Shown here: piece by piece, positions 52,750 to 61,741 of the stretch
How positions within the stretch are numbered: position 1 is the stretch's first letter
How the letters are laid out: each line of letters begins with the position of its first letter
Source: Nitratireductor alexandrii
GTDB lineage: Bacteria; Pseudomonadota; Alphaproteobacteria; Rhizobiales; Rhizobiaceae
Direction: 5' to 3'
Assembly (NCBI RefSeq): GCF_004000215.1
Contig: NZ_RBVY01000001.1
Span: forward strand, 186,001-250,000
Length of the DNA stretch: 64,000 nt
Program-made: the position numbers and the translations under genes
The notes under the pieces: model-generated
Database searches by the model: none
The model's input: the letters and a program-made list of their open reading frames with translations, nothing else
What the model was told of the DNA's origin: nothing

Positions 52750-53265
52750 TCAACGCTGACGTCTGCGCTCGGAGGCCGGCTGAAAGGCGAGGCGGGAATG
52801 GTAGGTGCAGTAGGGCCCGGTTTCCGCCGTTTCGTTGCCGCAGAAGTGGAAATCCTCGTGTAGCGGATCGCCGTTCGGCCATTTGCATGTCCGCTCGGTC
52901 AGCTCCGCCAGCGAAAGGCGCCGCGAGATCGGCACCACCACGTCTTCTGCCGGCCGCGGCATGGGGCGCGGGACGGCGTCGGCGTCGATCGCGGCATTGA
53001 GAGCGTTGGCGCCCACCGTCTGCGGCAGCGGGCGTGAGCCCGAGGAACGCGGCGCGGGCTTGCCGGTGGCGCCGGGCCGCGCGGTCTTCTTCGGCCGGCT
53101 CGGCGCGGCCGAGGCGCGGCCACGGCTGGAAAGCTTCAGACGATGAACCTTGCCGATCACGGCATTGCGGCTGACACCGCCCAATTGGGCCGCGATCTGG
53201 CTGGCGCTCAGGCCTTCCGCCCACAGCTTCTTCAGCAGTTCGACCCTTTCATCCGTCCAGTTCAT
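52750..53265 (-). CDS. gcrA: GcrA cell cycle regulator
   Basis: A 171-residue GcrA protein. The N-terminal DNA-binding part starts MNWTDERVELLKKLWAEGLSASQIAAQLGGVSRNAVIGKVHRL, followed by a Pro/Ala-rich linker and the C-terminal sigma70-contacting region with TCKWPNGDPLHEDFHFCG and TGPYCTYHSRLAF. GcrA binds sigma70 and activates promoters with CcrM-methylated GANTC sites. The ATG at 53265 follows a GGAG site. Six GANTC sites lie in the intergenic region upstream. Confidence 0.96.
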   Translation of the reverse strand: MNWTDERVELLKKLWAEGLSASQIAAQLGGVSRNAVIGKVHRLKLSSRGRASAAPSRPKKTARPGATGKPAPRSSGSRPLPQTVGANALNAAIDADAVPRPMPRPAEDVVVPISRRLSLAELTERTCKWPNGDPLHEDFHFCGNETAETGPYCTYHSRLAFQPASERRRQR

Positions 53266-53296
53266 CCGCTCACGCTCCTGGTGCATTCGGGTGGCG

Positions 53297-53535
53297 GAAT
53301 CGGAATCGTTTCCCGTCCCGGCAAAGCCAGGAAGACACGAGATGTACCCGGTGAGATTGTCCGCCGCACGAAATATAGTTTTTTCTTGCGCTCAAACTAC
53401 AATAGCGGCTGACTCCATGACAAGAGTCGCGCCGGTTCGCTGAATCCGATTTCTCGGTTTTCCCCAACTTGCCGCCGCCGCGTCCGGTCGGCCGGATTTG
53501 CGGCCTCGCTTCCCACGAAGCCGCAACATTGACTC
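53297..53535. promoter_or_regulatory. Cluster of GANTC (CcrM) sites upstream of gcrA
   Basis: GANTC occurs at 53297, 53303, 53411, 53424, 53442 and 53531. Six sites in 239 bases is well above the roughly one per 256 bases expected by chance. They lie between gcrA and argD, with 53411 and 53424 close together. GcrA regulates through methylated GANTC, so autoregulation is plausible. Confidence 0.6.
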
Positions 53536-53568
53536 TGGCGCCAAAAAAACCGATATGCTGACGACGCG

Positions 53569-53590
53569 GCCGCCCGGAGGGCGGCTTTTT
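53569..53590 (+). terminator. Rho-independent terminator or attenuator in the argD leader
   Basis: GCCGCCC and GGGCGGC form a 7-bp stem with a GGA loop, followed by TTTTT. It lies 71 bases before argD, and no plus-strand gene precedes it for more than 900 bases. A promoter-like TTGACT (53529) and TATGCT (53554) lie just upstream. It could end a short RNA or attenuate argD. Confidence 0.7.
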
Positions 53591-53661
53591 GATTTGGTGG
53601 CCGCGGCCGGTTTTTACAAGGCTTTGCGGCCGATCCGAAACGCGGAACGGAGCGTGCGCTC

Positions 53662-54852
53662 ATGAGTGGTTCAGCGCTGTATGAAACTTTTGCACGGGCT
53701 CCGCTCGCCTTCGAACGCGGCGAGGGCAGCTGGCTGATTACGTCCGATGGCGAGCGTTTCCTCGACTTCGCCGCCGGGATCGCCGTCAATTCGCTCGGCC
53801 ATTCCCACCCGCATCTGGTCGCCGCCCTCGGCGAGCAGGCCGGCAAGCTGTGGCACGTCTCCAATCTCTACGAGATCCCCGGCCAGAGCCGGCTCGGCGA
53901 GCGTCTGGCGCAGAACACGTTCGCCGACAAGGTGTTTTTCACCAATTCCGGCGCCGAGGCGCTGGAATGCGCGATCAAGACGGCGCGGCGCTATCATTAT
54001 GTCGCCGGCCGGCCGGAGCGCAATCGCATCATCACCATCGAAGGCGCCTTCCACGGGCGCACGCTGGCCACCATCGCGGCCGGCGGTCAGAAGAAATATC
54101 TGGAAGGTTTCGGACCCGACGTCCAGGGCTTCGACCAGGTGCCGTTCGGCGATATCGAGGCGCTGAAAAACGCGATCACGCCGGCAACGGCCGCCATCCT
54201 CGTCGAGCCGGTGCAGGGCGAGGGCGGCATTCGTCTGGTTGCCAACGACATGCTGAAAGCGATGCGCGATCTGTGCGACAGGCACGGCATTCTGCTTATT
54301 CTCGACGAGGTCCAGTGCGGCGTCGGGCGCACGGGGCGGCTTTTCGCGCATGAATGGGCCGGGATCGAACCCGACATCATGGCGATCGCCAAGGGCATTG
54401 GCGGCGGCTTTCCGCTCGGTGCGTGCCTCGCGACCGACGAAGCCGCCACCGGCATGACGGCCGGCGTCCACGGCACCACGTTCGGCGGCAATCCGCTGGC
54501 GATGGCGGTCGGCAATGCCGTTCTCGATGTCATTCTAGGCGACGGTTTTCTCGACGAGGTCAACCGCAAATCCCTGCTCTTGCGTCAGGGTCTGGCCGAA
54601 CTCGTCGACGCCTTTCCGGCCGTGTTCGAGGAATTCCGCGGCACCGGGCTGATGCTCGGGCTGAAATGCCGGCAGGCCAATGCCGCCGTAACGCTCGCCT
54701 TTCGCGACGAAAACCTGCTCACGGTTCCCGGCGGCGACAATGTCGTGCGGCTGTTGCCGCCGCTGACGGTGTCGGACGAGGAAATCCGCGTCGCGCTTGG
54801 CCATATGCGCGATGCCGCCGAGAAGCTGTCCAAGGTGGCTGTCGATGCCTGA
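53662..54852 (+). CDS. argD: Acetylornithine aminotransferase
   Basis: A 396-residue class III PLP aminotransferase. The PLP lysine is K244 in [14 protein letters not shown], preceded by [14 protein letters not shown] with the cofactor Asp; [14 protein letters not shown] is also typical. It converts N-acetylglutamate semialdehyde and glutamate to acetylornithine in arginine synthesis. It opens the argD-argF-hslO operon common in Rhizobiales. Its last eight bases overlap the argF start. Confidence 0.96.
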   Translation: MSGSALYETFARAPLAFERGEGSWLITSDGERFLDFAAGIAVNSLGHSHPHLVAALGEQAGKLWHVSNLYEIPGQSRLGERLAQNTFADKVFFTNSGAEALECAIKTARRYHYVAGRPERNRIITIEGAFHGRTLATIAAGGQKKYLEGFGPDVQGFDQVPFGDIEALKNAITPATAAILVEPVQGEGGIRLVANDMLKAMRDLCDRHGILLILDEVQCGVGRTGRLFAHEWAGIEPDIMAIAKGIGGGFPLGACLATDEAATGMTAGVHGTTFGGNPLAMAVGNAVLDVILGDGFLDEVNRKSLLLRQGLAELVDAFPAVFEEFRGTGLMLGLKCRQANAAVTLAFRDENLLTVPGGDNVVRLLPPLTVSDEEIRVALGHMRDAAEKLSKVAVDA

Positions 54853-55804
54853 CGCGACGGCAAACGCCCCGACCGCCAGGCGGCCGCGCCACTTCACCGA
54901 TCTGTCGGCGCTGCCGCCGGAGACGCTGCGCGCCATTCTCGAGGATGCAAAAGCGCGCAAGGCGGTGTTGAAATCGGGTGTGCGCGAGCGGCCGTTCGAG
55001 GGCAAGGTCATGGCGATGATCTTCGACAAACCCTCGACCAGGACGAGGGTGTCGTTCGATGTCGGCATGCGCCAGCTCGGCGGCGAGACGATCATGCTGA
55101 CGGGAACCGAAATGCAGCTCGGCCGCAGCGAGACGATCGCCGACACGGCCAAGGTGCTGTCGCGCTATGTCGACCTGATCATGATCCGTACGACCTCGCA
55201 CGATCGCCTGCTGGAAATGTCGGCCAACGCGACGGTGCCGGTCGTCAACGGCCTGACCGACGACACCCATCCCTGTCAGATCATGGCCGATATCCTGACG
55301 TTCGAGGAGCATCGCGGTCCGGTCAAGGACCGGTTGTTCGCCTGGACCGGCGACGGCAACAACGTGCTGCATTCCCTGGTCGAGGCGGCTGCCCGTTTCC
55401 AGTTCGCGCTCAACATCGCCGTGCCCGAGGGCTCGGAGCCGGAGCCGTCCTATGTGGCCTGGGCGCGCGGCGAGGGCGCCAGCATCGCCTTCCACGACAA
55501 GCCCGAGGATGCCGTGCGCGATGCCGATTGCGTCGTGACCGACACCTGGGTGTCGATGGGCCAGGAACACCGCGCCCGCGGCCACAACGTCTTCGTGCCG
55601 TATCAGGTCAATGAGGCGCTGATGGAGAACGCCAAGCCCGACGCCTTGTTCATGCATTGCCTGCCCGCTCACCGCGGCGAGGAAGTGACCGACGCCGTCA
55701 TCGACGGGCCGCATTCGGTGGTGTTCGACGAGGCGGAAAACCGGCTGCACGCGCAAAAGGCGGTGCTGGCCTGGTGCCTGGCGGGGACGGGCGCGGGTGA
55801 GTGA
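54845..55804 (+). CDS. argF: Ornithine carbamoyltransferase
   Basis: A 319-residue OTCase. The carbamoyl-phosphate motif is STRTR (64-68), followed by [12 protein letters not shown] and the ornithine/catalytic-Cys motif [12 protein letters not shown]. It makes citrulline from ornithine and carbamoyl phosphate. The ATG at 54845 lies inside the end of argD, an overlap implying coupled translation; the longer frame from 54797 is not used. Its stop overlaps the GTG of hslO. Confidence 0.97.
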   Translation: MPDATANAPTARRPRHFTDLSALPPETLRAILEDAKARKAVLKSGVRERPFEGKVMAMIFDKPSTRTRVSFDVGMRQLGGETIMLTGTEMQLGRSETIADTAKVLSRYVDLIMIRTTSHDRLLEMSANATVPVVNGLTDDTHPCQIMADILTFEEHRGPVKDRLFAWTGDGNNVLHSLVEAAARFQFALNIAVPEGSEPEPSYVAWARGEGASIAFHDKPEDAVRDADCVVTDTWVSMGQEHRARGHNVFVPYQVNEALMENAKPDALFMHCLPAHRGEEVTDAVIDGPHSVVFDEAENRLHAQKAVLAWCLAGTGAGE

Positions 55805-56789
55805 ACGGTTGAAGCTCGGCGATTTCGGTCATGCCGGCGACGACGTCATCGTGCCGTTCCAGGTCGAGGCGCTGGACGTGCGCGGCCGGGCGGTGCAGGT
55901 GGGGCCGATGCTCGACACCATGCTCGCGCGCCACGACTATCCCGAGCCCGTGGCCCGGCTGCTGGCCGAATGCGTGGTGCTGACCGCGCTTCTGGGCAGT
56001 TCGCTCAAATTCGACGGCAAGCTCATCCTGCAGACCCAGTCCGACGGACCGGTTGACATGCTGGTGGCCGATTTCGCCGCGCGCGGTGCCATGCGCGCCT
56101 ACGCCCGTTTCGACGAGGCAAGGCTTGCCCGCGCCCAGGAAGAAGGACACACCGCGCCCGAGCAACTGCTGGGCACCGGCGTATTGGCCATGACGATCGA
56201 CCAGGGCGCGCATATGCAGCGCTATCAGGGCGTCGTCCAGCTCGACGGGGCGTCGCTGGAGGAAGTCGCGCGCAACTATTTCAGGCAGTCGGAACAAATC
56301 CCAACCGACGTGCGGCTGTCGGTCGCCCGCCAGGTCCTGCCGGAGGCAGGCGGCAAGGCGTCGTGGCGCGCGGGCGGCATGCTGGCGCAGTTTTTGCCCG
56401 ATGCGCCCGATCGCATGCGCCTGCCGGATCTGCCGGGCGGCGACGGCGAAAGCGACGCTGCCGAGCCGGTGCGTCTCGACGACGCCTGGGCCGAATTGCT
56501 GGCGCTGTTTGCCACCATCGAGGCGGACGAACTGCTCGATCCCACGATCGGGGCCGAACGGCTGCTTTATCGGCTGTTCCACGAGCACGGCGTGGTCGTC
56601 TTCCCCGGCCAGACGGTCGCCGACGACTGTTCGTGTTCGCGCGAGAAGATCAGCGCCATTCTCGACGGGTTTTCCGACGACGAGATCGCCGAAAGTGTCG
56701 AAAACGGCGAAATTCGCGTCAATTGCGAGTTCTGTTCCAAGGAATACCGGTTCGATCCGGCCGAATTCACGCGTTCCGACAGCGAGTGA
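55797..56789 (+). CDS. hslO: Redox-regulated holdase chaperone Hsp33
   Basis: A 330-residue Hsp33. The C-terminal zinc-redox switch is intact: C278 and C280 (CSC) with C310 and C313 (CEFC). Under oxidative stress these cysteines form disulfides and switch on holdase activity. The start is GTG 55797, overlapping the end of argF by 8 bases. It is the third gene of the arg operon, a common but functionally unexplained arrangement. Confidence 0.96.
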   Translation: MSERLKLGDFGHAGDDVIVPFQVEALDVRGRAVQVGPMLDTMLARHDYPEPVARLLAECVVLTALLGSSLKFDGKLILQTQSDGPVDMLVADFAARGAMRAYARFDEARLARAQEEGHTAPEQLLGTGVLAMTIDQGAHMQRYQGVVQLDGASLEEVARNYFRQSEQIPTDVRLSVARQVLPEAGGKASWRAGGMLAQFLPDAPDRMRLPDLPGGDGESDAAEPVRLDDAWAELLALFATIEADELLDPTIGAERLLYRLFHEHGVVVFPGQTVADDCSCSREKISAILDGFSDDEIAESVENGEIRVNCEFCSKEYRFDPAEFTRSDSE

Positions 56790-56811
56790 AGACAGGACCG
56801 TTCACGCCCGT

Positions 56812-57207
56812 TCAATTCAACGTGCGCGCATCGTCTGGCAGATCGAGCGAGAAGGCGGGAATGTCGATCTCGAACATGGATCCGGCCGCGTCGCGCATCG
56901 TATAGTGGCCGGTCATGATGCCCGAAGGTGTGGAAAGCGGGCAGCCGGACGTATACTGGAAACTATCGCCGGGCCCCAGTTGCGGCTGTTCGCCGACGAC
57001 TCCGGCCCCCCGCACTTCCTCGACGCGTCCCTCTGCGTCGGTGATGTGCCAGTAGCGCGACAGAAGCTGCACCGGCACCTGCGAATTGTTGGCGATCGTG
57101 ACCCGATAGGCCCAGACATAGCGCGATTGTGACGGGTCGGAGCGTTCATCGAGATAGAAAGGCTCCACGCGCACCTCTATGTTTCGCGTTACCGCCTGGT
57201 ACATCAT
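56812..57207 (-). CDS. apaG: ApaG (CoD) family protein
   Basis: A 131-residue ApaG protein: an immunoglobulin-like all-beta fold with the family core [52 protein letters not shown] and [20 protein letters not shown]. The function is not settled; it is linked to magnesium/cobalt tolerance in enteric bacteria and to protein binding. The start is one of two adjacent ATGs (57207 or 57204), with a GGGAG site upstream. It is divergent from the CDP-alcohol phosphatidyltransferase gene. Confidence 0.95.
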   Translation of the reverse strand: MMYQAVTRNIEVRVEPFYLDERSDPSQSRYVWAYRVTIANNSQVPVQLLSRYWHITDAEGRVEEVRGAGVVGEQPQLGPGDSFQYTSGCPLSTPSGIMTGHYTMRDAAGSMFEIDIPAFSLDLPDDARTLN

Positions 57208-57289
57208 TGAGGCTCCCGAACGTTCATGCACAGAATCCTTGCCGAGCCGGCCCGATGGGTCAAGCCGCGATCCGCACACGGGCTCTCGC

Positions 57290-57949
57290 GTGCGTCGTTT
57301 CGATCCGCGCGGCGATTTGGCCGGGCGGTCGGTCGGGATATCGGTCGTGCTTGACGGCTGGGTCAAGCCGCGGCTCGATCCGATGCTCGACGGGCTGGCC
57401 AGAAAACTGGCCGCCACCGGCGTCGGCGCCGACACCGTCACGGTGGTGGCCTGCGCGGTCGGGCTCCTGGCGACCGGCGCGATCGCCCTCGGCTATCTCT
57501 GGTCCGGGCTGGCGCTGTTGCTGATCAGCCGCCTCGGCGACGGGCTGGACGGGGCCGTGGCGCGGCTCAACGGCAAGACCGACTATGGCGGCTTCCTCGA
57601 CATCGTGCTCGACTTCGTCTTCTACGGGGCGATTCCGCTTGGCTTCGTGCTGCTCGACCCGGCCGCCAACGCGGTCGCCGGCGCGGTGCTGATCTTCACC
57701 TTCTACGTCAATGGCGCGAGCTTTCTGGCGTTCGCCGTCATGGCCGAACGACGCGGGCTGTCGAGCGACGCGCGTGGCGAAAAATCGATCTTTTTCACCA
57801 CCGGGCTTGCGGAAGCGACCGAAACCATCCTGCTTTTTGTCGCTTTCTGCCTTCTGCCGGCCAGTTTTGCCACGCTTGCCTATGCTTTCGCGGCGTTGAC
57901 GGCCTATACGGCCGTCTCGCGCATCGTTCTGGCCAGGCGCAGCTTCTGA
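57290..57949 (+). CDS. CDP-alcohol phosphatidyltransferase family membrane protein
   Basis: About 219 residues from the GTG at 57290. The catalytic signature is present as [11 protein letters not shown] followed by [10 protein letters not shown], giving D-x2-D-G-x2-A-R with the downstream Asp pair. Five or six transmembrane helices follow. It transfers a phosphatidyl or related group from a CDP-alcohol; the acceptor is unknown. The frame is open to an ATG at 57179 inside apaG, so the true start is uncertain. Confidence 0.87.
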   Translation: MRRFDPRGDLAGRSVGISVVLDGWVKPRLDPMLDGLARKLAATGVGADTVTVVACAVGLLATGAIALGYLWSGLALLLISRLGDGLDGAVARLNGKTDYGGFLDIVLDFVFYGAIPLGFVLLDPAANAVAGAVLIFTFYVNGASFLAFAVMAERRGLSSDARGEKSIFFTTGLAEATETILLFVAFCLLPASFATLAYAFAALTAYTAVSRIVLARRSF

Positions 57950-57987
57950 ACCGTCCGTGACGCCGCGGCCGCGACGGGCCGCCAGGA

Positions 57988-59181
57988 TCAGGCCGCCCGG
58001 GCCAGCGCCCGGTCGAGATCGTCGATCAGGTCGTCGGCGTCTTCGAGCCCCACCGAAAGCCTGACCGTGCCCGCATTGATGCCGAGCTCCAGCCGCGCCG
58101 CCTCGGCGAGGTTCTTGTGCGTGGTCGTCGCCGGATGGGTAATCAGGCTCTTGGCGTCGCCGAGATTGTTTGAGATACGGACCAGGTCGAGCCCGTTCTG
58201 GAAGGAAAAGGCCGCGCTCTTGCCGCCCTTGACGTCGAAGCAGATTAGGGTCGAGCCGCCCGTCATCTGCCGCGCGACGATGTCGGCCTGCGGGTGGTCG
58301 TTGCGGCCGGGATAGACGACGCGCTCGATCGCCGGGTGGCAGGCGAGATGGCCCGCGATCCGGGCGGCGCTTTCGGTCTGCTGGCGTACCCGCAACGGCA
58401 GCGTTTCCAGCCCCTTGAGCAGCGTCCAGGCGTTGAACGGCGACAGGCTCGGCCCGGTATGGCGGAAATAGTCGTGCAGCTTGTCGTCGATCCAGGCCTT
58501 GTCCGACAGGACGACGCCACCCAGGCAGCGGCCCTGGCCGTCAATATGCTTGGTTGCCGAATAGACCACGACATGCGCGCCGAGCGCGAGCGGCTTTTGC
58601 TGCAGCGGCGTGGCGAACACGTTGTCGACCACCAGCCGCGCGCCGCACTCATTGGCGATCGCGGCGACGGCGGCGATGTCGATCACCTCCAGCGTCGGAT
58701 TGGTCGGGCTTTCGAGGAAAAACAGCTTGGTGTTGGCGCGTACCGCGCTTTTCCAGGCGTCGATGTCGGTGCCGTCGACCAGCGTCGTCTCGATGCCGTA
58801 TTTCGGCATCAGCGTTTCCACGATCCACCGACACGAGCCGAACAAGGCCCGCGCGGCGACGACATGATCGCCGGCACCGAGCGAACACAGCAGCGCCGCC
58901 GCCACCGCCGCCATGCCGGATGCGGTTGCCCTGGCGTCTTCGGCGCCCTCCAGTTCGCACATGCGCCGTTCGAACATGTCGACCGTGGGATTGGCGTAGC
59001 GTGAATAGATGAAGCCGGGCGCCTCGCCCTTGAAGCGCGCCTCGGCCGCCTCGGCGCTGTCGTAAACGAAGCCCTGCGTCAGGTAGAGCGCCTCGGAGGT
59101 CTCGCCGAAGGCGGAGCGCTGGGTGCCGCCGTGAACCAAGGCGGTCGCGGGTTTCCAGTTGCGCTTCGTTTCGCTTGTCAT
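57988..59181 (-). CDS. metZ: O-succinylhomoserine sulfhydrylase
   Basis: A 397-residue gamma-family PLP enzyme of trans-sulfuration. The PLP lysine is K211 in YSATKHIDGQGR, preceded by VVDNVFATPLQQ with the cofactor Asp. MetZ condenses O-succinylhomoserine with sulfide to give homocysteine. A SAM-II riboswitch with a following terminator lies in its leader, so expression should fall when S-adenosylmethionine is high. A cystathionine gamma-lyase-type paralogue is the alternative, but length, motifs and riboswitch favour metZ. Confidence 0.94.
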   Translation of the reverse strand: MTSETKRNWKPATALVHGGTQRSAFGETSEALYLTQGFVYDSAEAAEARFKGEAPGFIYSRYANPTVDMFERRMCELEGAEDARATASGMAAVAAALLCSLGAGDHVVAARALFGSCRWIVETLMPKYGIETTLVDGTDIDAWKSAVRANTKLFFLESPTNPTLEVIDIAAVAAIANECGARLVVDNVFATPLQQKPLALGAHVVVYSATKHIDGQGRCLGGVVLSDKAWIDDKLHDYFRHTGPSLSPFNAWTLLKGLETLPLRVRQQTESAARIAGHLACHPAIERVVYPGRNDHPQADIVARQMTGGSTLICFDVKGGKSAAFSFQNGLDLVRISNNLGDAKSLITHPATTTHKNLAEAARLELGINAGTVRLSVGLEDADDLIDDLDRALARAA

Positions 59182-59198
59182 GGCCTTGCCTCGAACAC

Positions 59199-59230
59199 AA
59201 AAAAACCGGTCGCGGAAAGTCGCGAACCGG
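59199..59230 (-). terminator. Terminator of the metZ riboswitch leader
   Basis: On the minus strand CCGGTTCGCG and CGCGACCGG form a stem with one bulged base and loop GACTTTC or similar, followed by seven T (the A-run at 59199-59205). It lies between the SAM-II aptamer and the metZ start. Confidence 0.85.
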
Positions 59231-59240
59231 CTTGCGTTCG

Positions 59241-59294
59241 GCCCTTTAGCGACTTGTTTAACGTGGCTGCAAGCCGACCGGCCAAATCACCACG
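59241..59294 (-). ncRNA. SAM-II riboswitch aptamer upstream of metZ
   Basis: Reading the minus strand, CGTGGTGATTTGG is followed after a short loop by CCACGTTAAACAAG and TCGCTAAAG. These are the conserved blocks of the alphaproteobacterial SAM-II (metA) riboswitch: CGTGG pairs with CCACG to form stem P1 and the 3' segment closes the pseudoknot. The aptamer ends about 10 bases before the terminator stem, fitting transcriptional attenuation of metZ by S-adenosylmethionine. Confidence 0.94.
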
Positions 59295-59400
59295 GGATAA
59301 GTGTCCAATAAACGGCTGCCGGCCTTGCGTCAACAATTTGCTCCGCTAATGCTCGCCGCGCCCGAAACATGACTGTCGATTGGCCCGGGAGCCGCCGACC

Positions 59401-60492
59401 TTGCGCAAGACTGGCATTCTGCCCGATCACGAAATCTCGGCCCTGTTCGAGACGGGTGCGCTCGCCGCGCCGATCCCGCTCGACGCCGACCAGATACAAC
59501 CGGCAAGCCTCGACCTGCGCCTGGGCGAAAAAGCCTATCGCGTGCGGGCGAGCTTCCTGCCCGGTCCGCGCCATCGTGTCATCGACAAGCTCGATCGGCT
59601 GAAACTGCACGAGGTCGACCTGACGGGCGGTGCGGTTCTGGAAACGGGCTGCGTCTACATCGTCCCGCTTCTGGAGGCGCTGGATCTGGGCGAGGGCGTA
59701 TCGGCGGCCGCCAACCCGAAAAGCTCCACCGGCCGGCTCGACATCTTCACCCGCGTCATGGCCGATTTCGGACCCGAATTCGACAAGATCCCCGCCGGCT
59801 ACAAGGGCCCGCTCTATCTCGAGGTCAGCCCGCGCACCTTTCCGATCGTCGTGCGCACCGGCTCGCGCCTGTCGCAGATCCGCTTCCGCCGCGGCCGCGC
59901 GGCGCTCGACGAGGATGCGCTTCTGGCCCTGCACGACGCCGAAACGCTGGTCGCCTCCGACACGCCCAACATCACCGGGGGCGGCATCGCTCTGTCGATC
60001 GACCTCGAGGGGGCGGGCGGTGACGGCGGCCTGATCGGCTACCGGGCCAAGCATCACACAGCGCTGATCGACGTCGACCAGCGCGCCGCGCACGATGTCC
60101 GCGATTTCTGGGAGCCGCTCGACATTCGCGACCGGCGCGAACTGATCCTCGATCCCGACGAGTTCTACATCCTGGTTTCGCGCGAGGCCGTGCACGTTCC
60201 CCCCGGCTACGCCGCCGAGATGACGCCCTTCGATCCGCTGGTCGGCGAGTTCCGCGTCCACTATGCCGGTTTCTTCGACCCAGGCTTCGGCCATTCGGCC
60301 GCAGGCGGCACCGGCAGCCGCGCCGTTCTGGAAGTGCGCAGCCACGAGGTGCCGTTCATCCTCGAGCACGGTCAGGTCGTCGGCCGGCTGGTCTACGAGC
60401 ACATGGCCTCCGCGCCCGGCGCGCTCTACGGCGCCGATCTCGGCTCCAACTATCAGGCCCAGGGCCTGAAACTGTCGAAACATTTCCGCTGA
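59401..60492 (+). CDS. dcd: 2'-deoxycytidine 5'-triphosphate deaminase (two-domain type)
   Basis: About 363 residues from a TTG at 59401 (GGGAG 9 bases upstream); a TTG at 59380 would add seven residues. The sequence is the double-domain dCTP deaminase of Alphaproteobacteria: first half QIQPASLDLRLGEKAYRV and ANPKSSTGRLDIFTRV, second half DFWEPLDI, AAEMTPFDPLVGEFRVHYAGFFDPGFG and VPFILEHGQVVGRLVYE. It converts dCTP to dUTP for thymidylate synthesis. The end is convergent with the dipeptidase gene, 25 bases apart. Confidence 0.9.
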   Translation: MRKTGILPDHEISALFETGALAAPIPLDADQIQPASLDLRLGEKAYRVRASFLPGPRHRVIDKLDRLKLHEVDLTGGAVLETGCVYIVPLLEALDLGEGVSAAANPKSSTGRLDIFTRVMADFGPEFDKIPAGYKGPLYLEVSPRTFPIVVRTGSRLSQIRFRRGRAALDEDALLALHDAETLVASDTPNITGGGIALSIDLEGAGGDGGLIGYRAKHHTALIDVDQRAAHDVRDFWEPLDIRDRRELILDPDEFYILVSREAVHVPPGYAAEMTPFDPLVGEFRVHYAGFFDPGFGHSAAGGTGSRAVLEVRSHEVPFILEHGQVVGRLVYEHMASAPGALYGADLGSNYQAQGLKLSKHFR

Positions 60493-60517
60493 GCCGGCGC
60501 TGCCCGCGGGCCCGCGC

Positions 60518-61693
60518 TCAGTCCGGCAGGAGCTCGGCCAGGAGCCGAATCTGGTTGCCGCCCATCACCCGCGCGACGTCCCGCTCTCCCAACCCTTCGG
60601 CAAGCAAGGCCTCGGTCAGGAGCGGCAGGCCGGTGGTGTCGAACGGCACGTCGACGGCGCCGTCATAGTCGGAACCGAGACCGACATGCTCGGCCCCGAT
60701 CAGGTCGATCACGTATTTCTGCGCCCGGGCGATCGCGGCCGGATCGGTGCCGCACACAGCCGTGTCCCAATAGCCGATGCCGACAAGTCCGCCATTGGCG
60801 GCGATGGCGCGCAATTGCCCGTCGCTGAGATTGCGGTTGTTGTCGCAGGTTCCCTTGACCCCGCCATGCGACACCACGACCGGCCGGGTCGCCATGGCCA
60901 GCACCTCGTCGATCTGCTTCTGCGAGCCGTGCGCGATGTCGACGATCATACCGATCTCCTCCATGCGCGCGATCATCTTCCGGCCGGCCTCGGTCAGGCC
61001 GCCCTTGTCGATGCCGTGCGCCGAGCCGGCCATTTCATTGTCGAAGAAATGGGTCGGCGCCATCATCCGGTAGCCGGCCGCGAACATGGCGTCGACATTG
61101 GCGGGGTCGCCCTCCAGAACCTGCGCGCCCTCGATGCCGAGAATGCCGGCGACGATCTCCGGTTCGGATTTGCGGCGTTCGAGAAACGCCGTCAGATCGG
61201 CCTTGGTCTTGACGATGACGAAGCGATCGTTCGAGGCGTCCGCCATCGCGTGCAGCCTTTCGGCCTGGTAGAGCGCGCGCTGCTTGAGGCTGAACCAGGT
61301 GCGCAGCGGCCAGCGCTGGCCGATGGCGAGCCAGGTGACGTTGTCGCTGTCGTCGGCGTTGCGCTCGATATTGAGGCCGCTCGGGGTCTTGGAAACCAGG
61401 GTGAACATCTGCACGGCGACATTGCCCTCGATCAGCCGGGGAATGTCGACATGGCCGCGTTCGCCGCGTTCGAGCAGGTCGCGGCCCCACAAAAGCGAAT
61501 CCGCGTGCATGTCGGCGACAACCAGCGTCTCGTGCAGGCGCCGGGCGGCCGCCGTCGCCTCGTAGGGCGGCGCAACCAGCACCTGGTTCATCGAGCGCTC
61601 GACCATCGCCGGCGCGACGAAAAAGAAGATGCCGAGCCCGATCGCCACGACCAGCACGGCGGCGGCGGCCGCGATTTTCAGGAACCGGCGCAT
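60518..61693 (-). CDS. Membrane-anchored dipeptidase, M19 (renal dipeptidase) family
   Basis: A 391-residue zinc dipeptidase. The first hydrophobic helix (ILKIAAAAAVLVV-like, about 5-28) anchors or secretes it. Metal ligands: H63 and D65 in ADMHADSLLWG, the Glu in GIEGAQVLEGD, and His in MVDIAHGS and VVSHGGVKG; VGLGSDYDG also fits the family. M19 enzymes cleave dipeptides, including those with a D-residue. A voltage-gated channel gene lies directly upstream on the same strand. Confidence 0.93.
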   Translation of the reverse strand: MRRFLKIAAAAAVLVVAIGLGIFFFVAPAMVERSMNQVLVAPPYEATAAARRLHETLVVADMHADSLLWGRDLLERGERGHVDIPRLIEGNVAVQMFTLVSKTPSGLNIERNADDSDNVTWLAIGQRWPLRTWFSLKQRALYQAERLHAMADASNDRFVIVKTKADLTAFLERRKSEPEIVAGILGIEGAQVLEGDPANVDAMFAAGYRMMAPTHFFDNEMAGSAHGIDKGGLTEAGRKMIARMEEIGMIVDIAHGSQKQIDEVLAMATRPVVVSHGGVKGTCDNNRNLSDGQLRAIAANGGLVGIGYWDTAVCGTDPAAIARAQKYVIDLIGAEHVGLGSDYDGAVDVPFDTTGLPLLTEALLAEGLGERDVARVMGGNQIRLLAELLPD

Positions 61694-61741
61694 CGATCGT
61701 CCCCCTTGGCGCTAACGCTTCACGGCCCGAACGGCCGTGGC

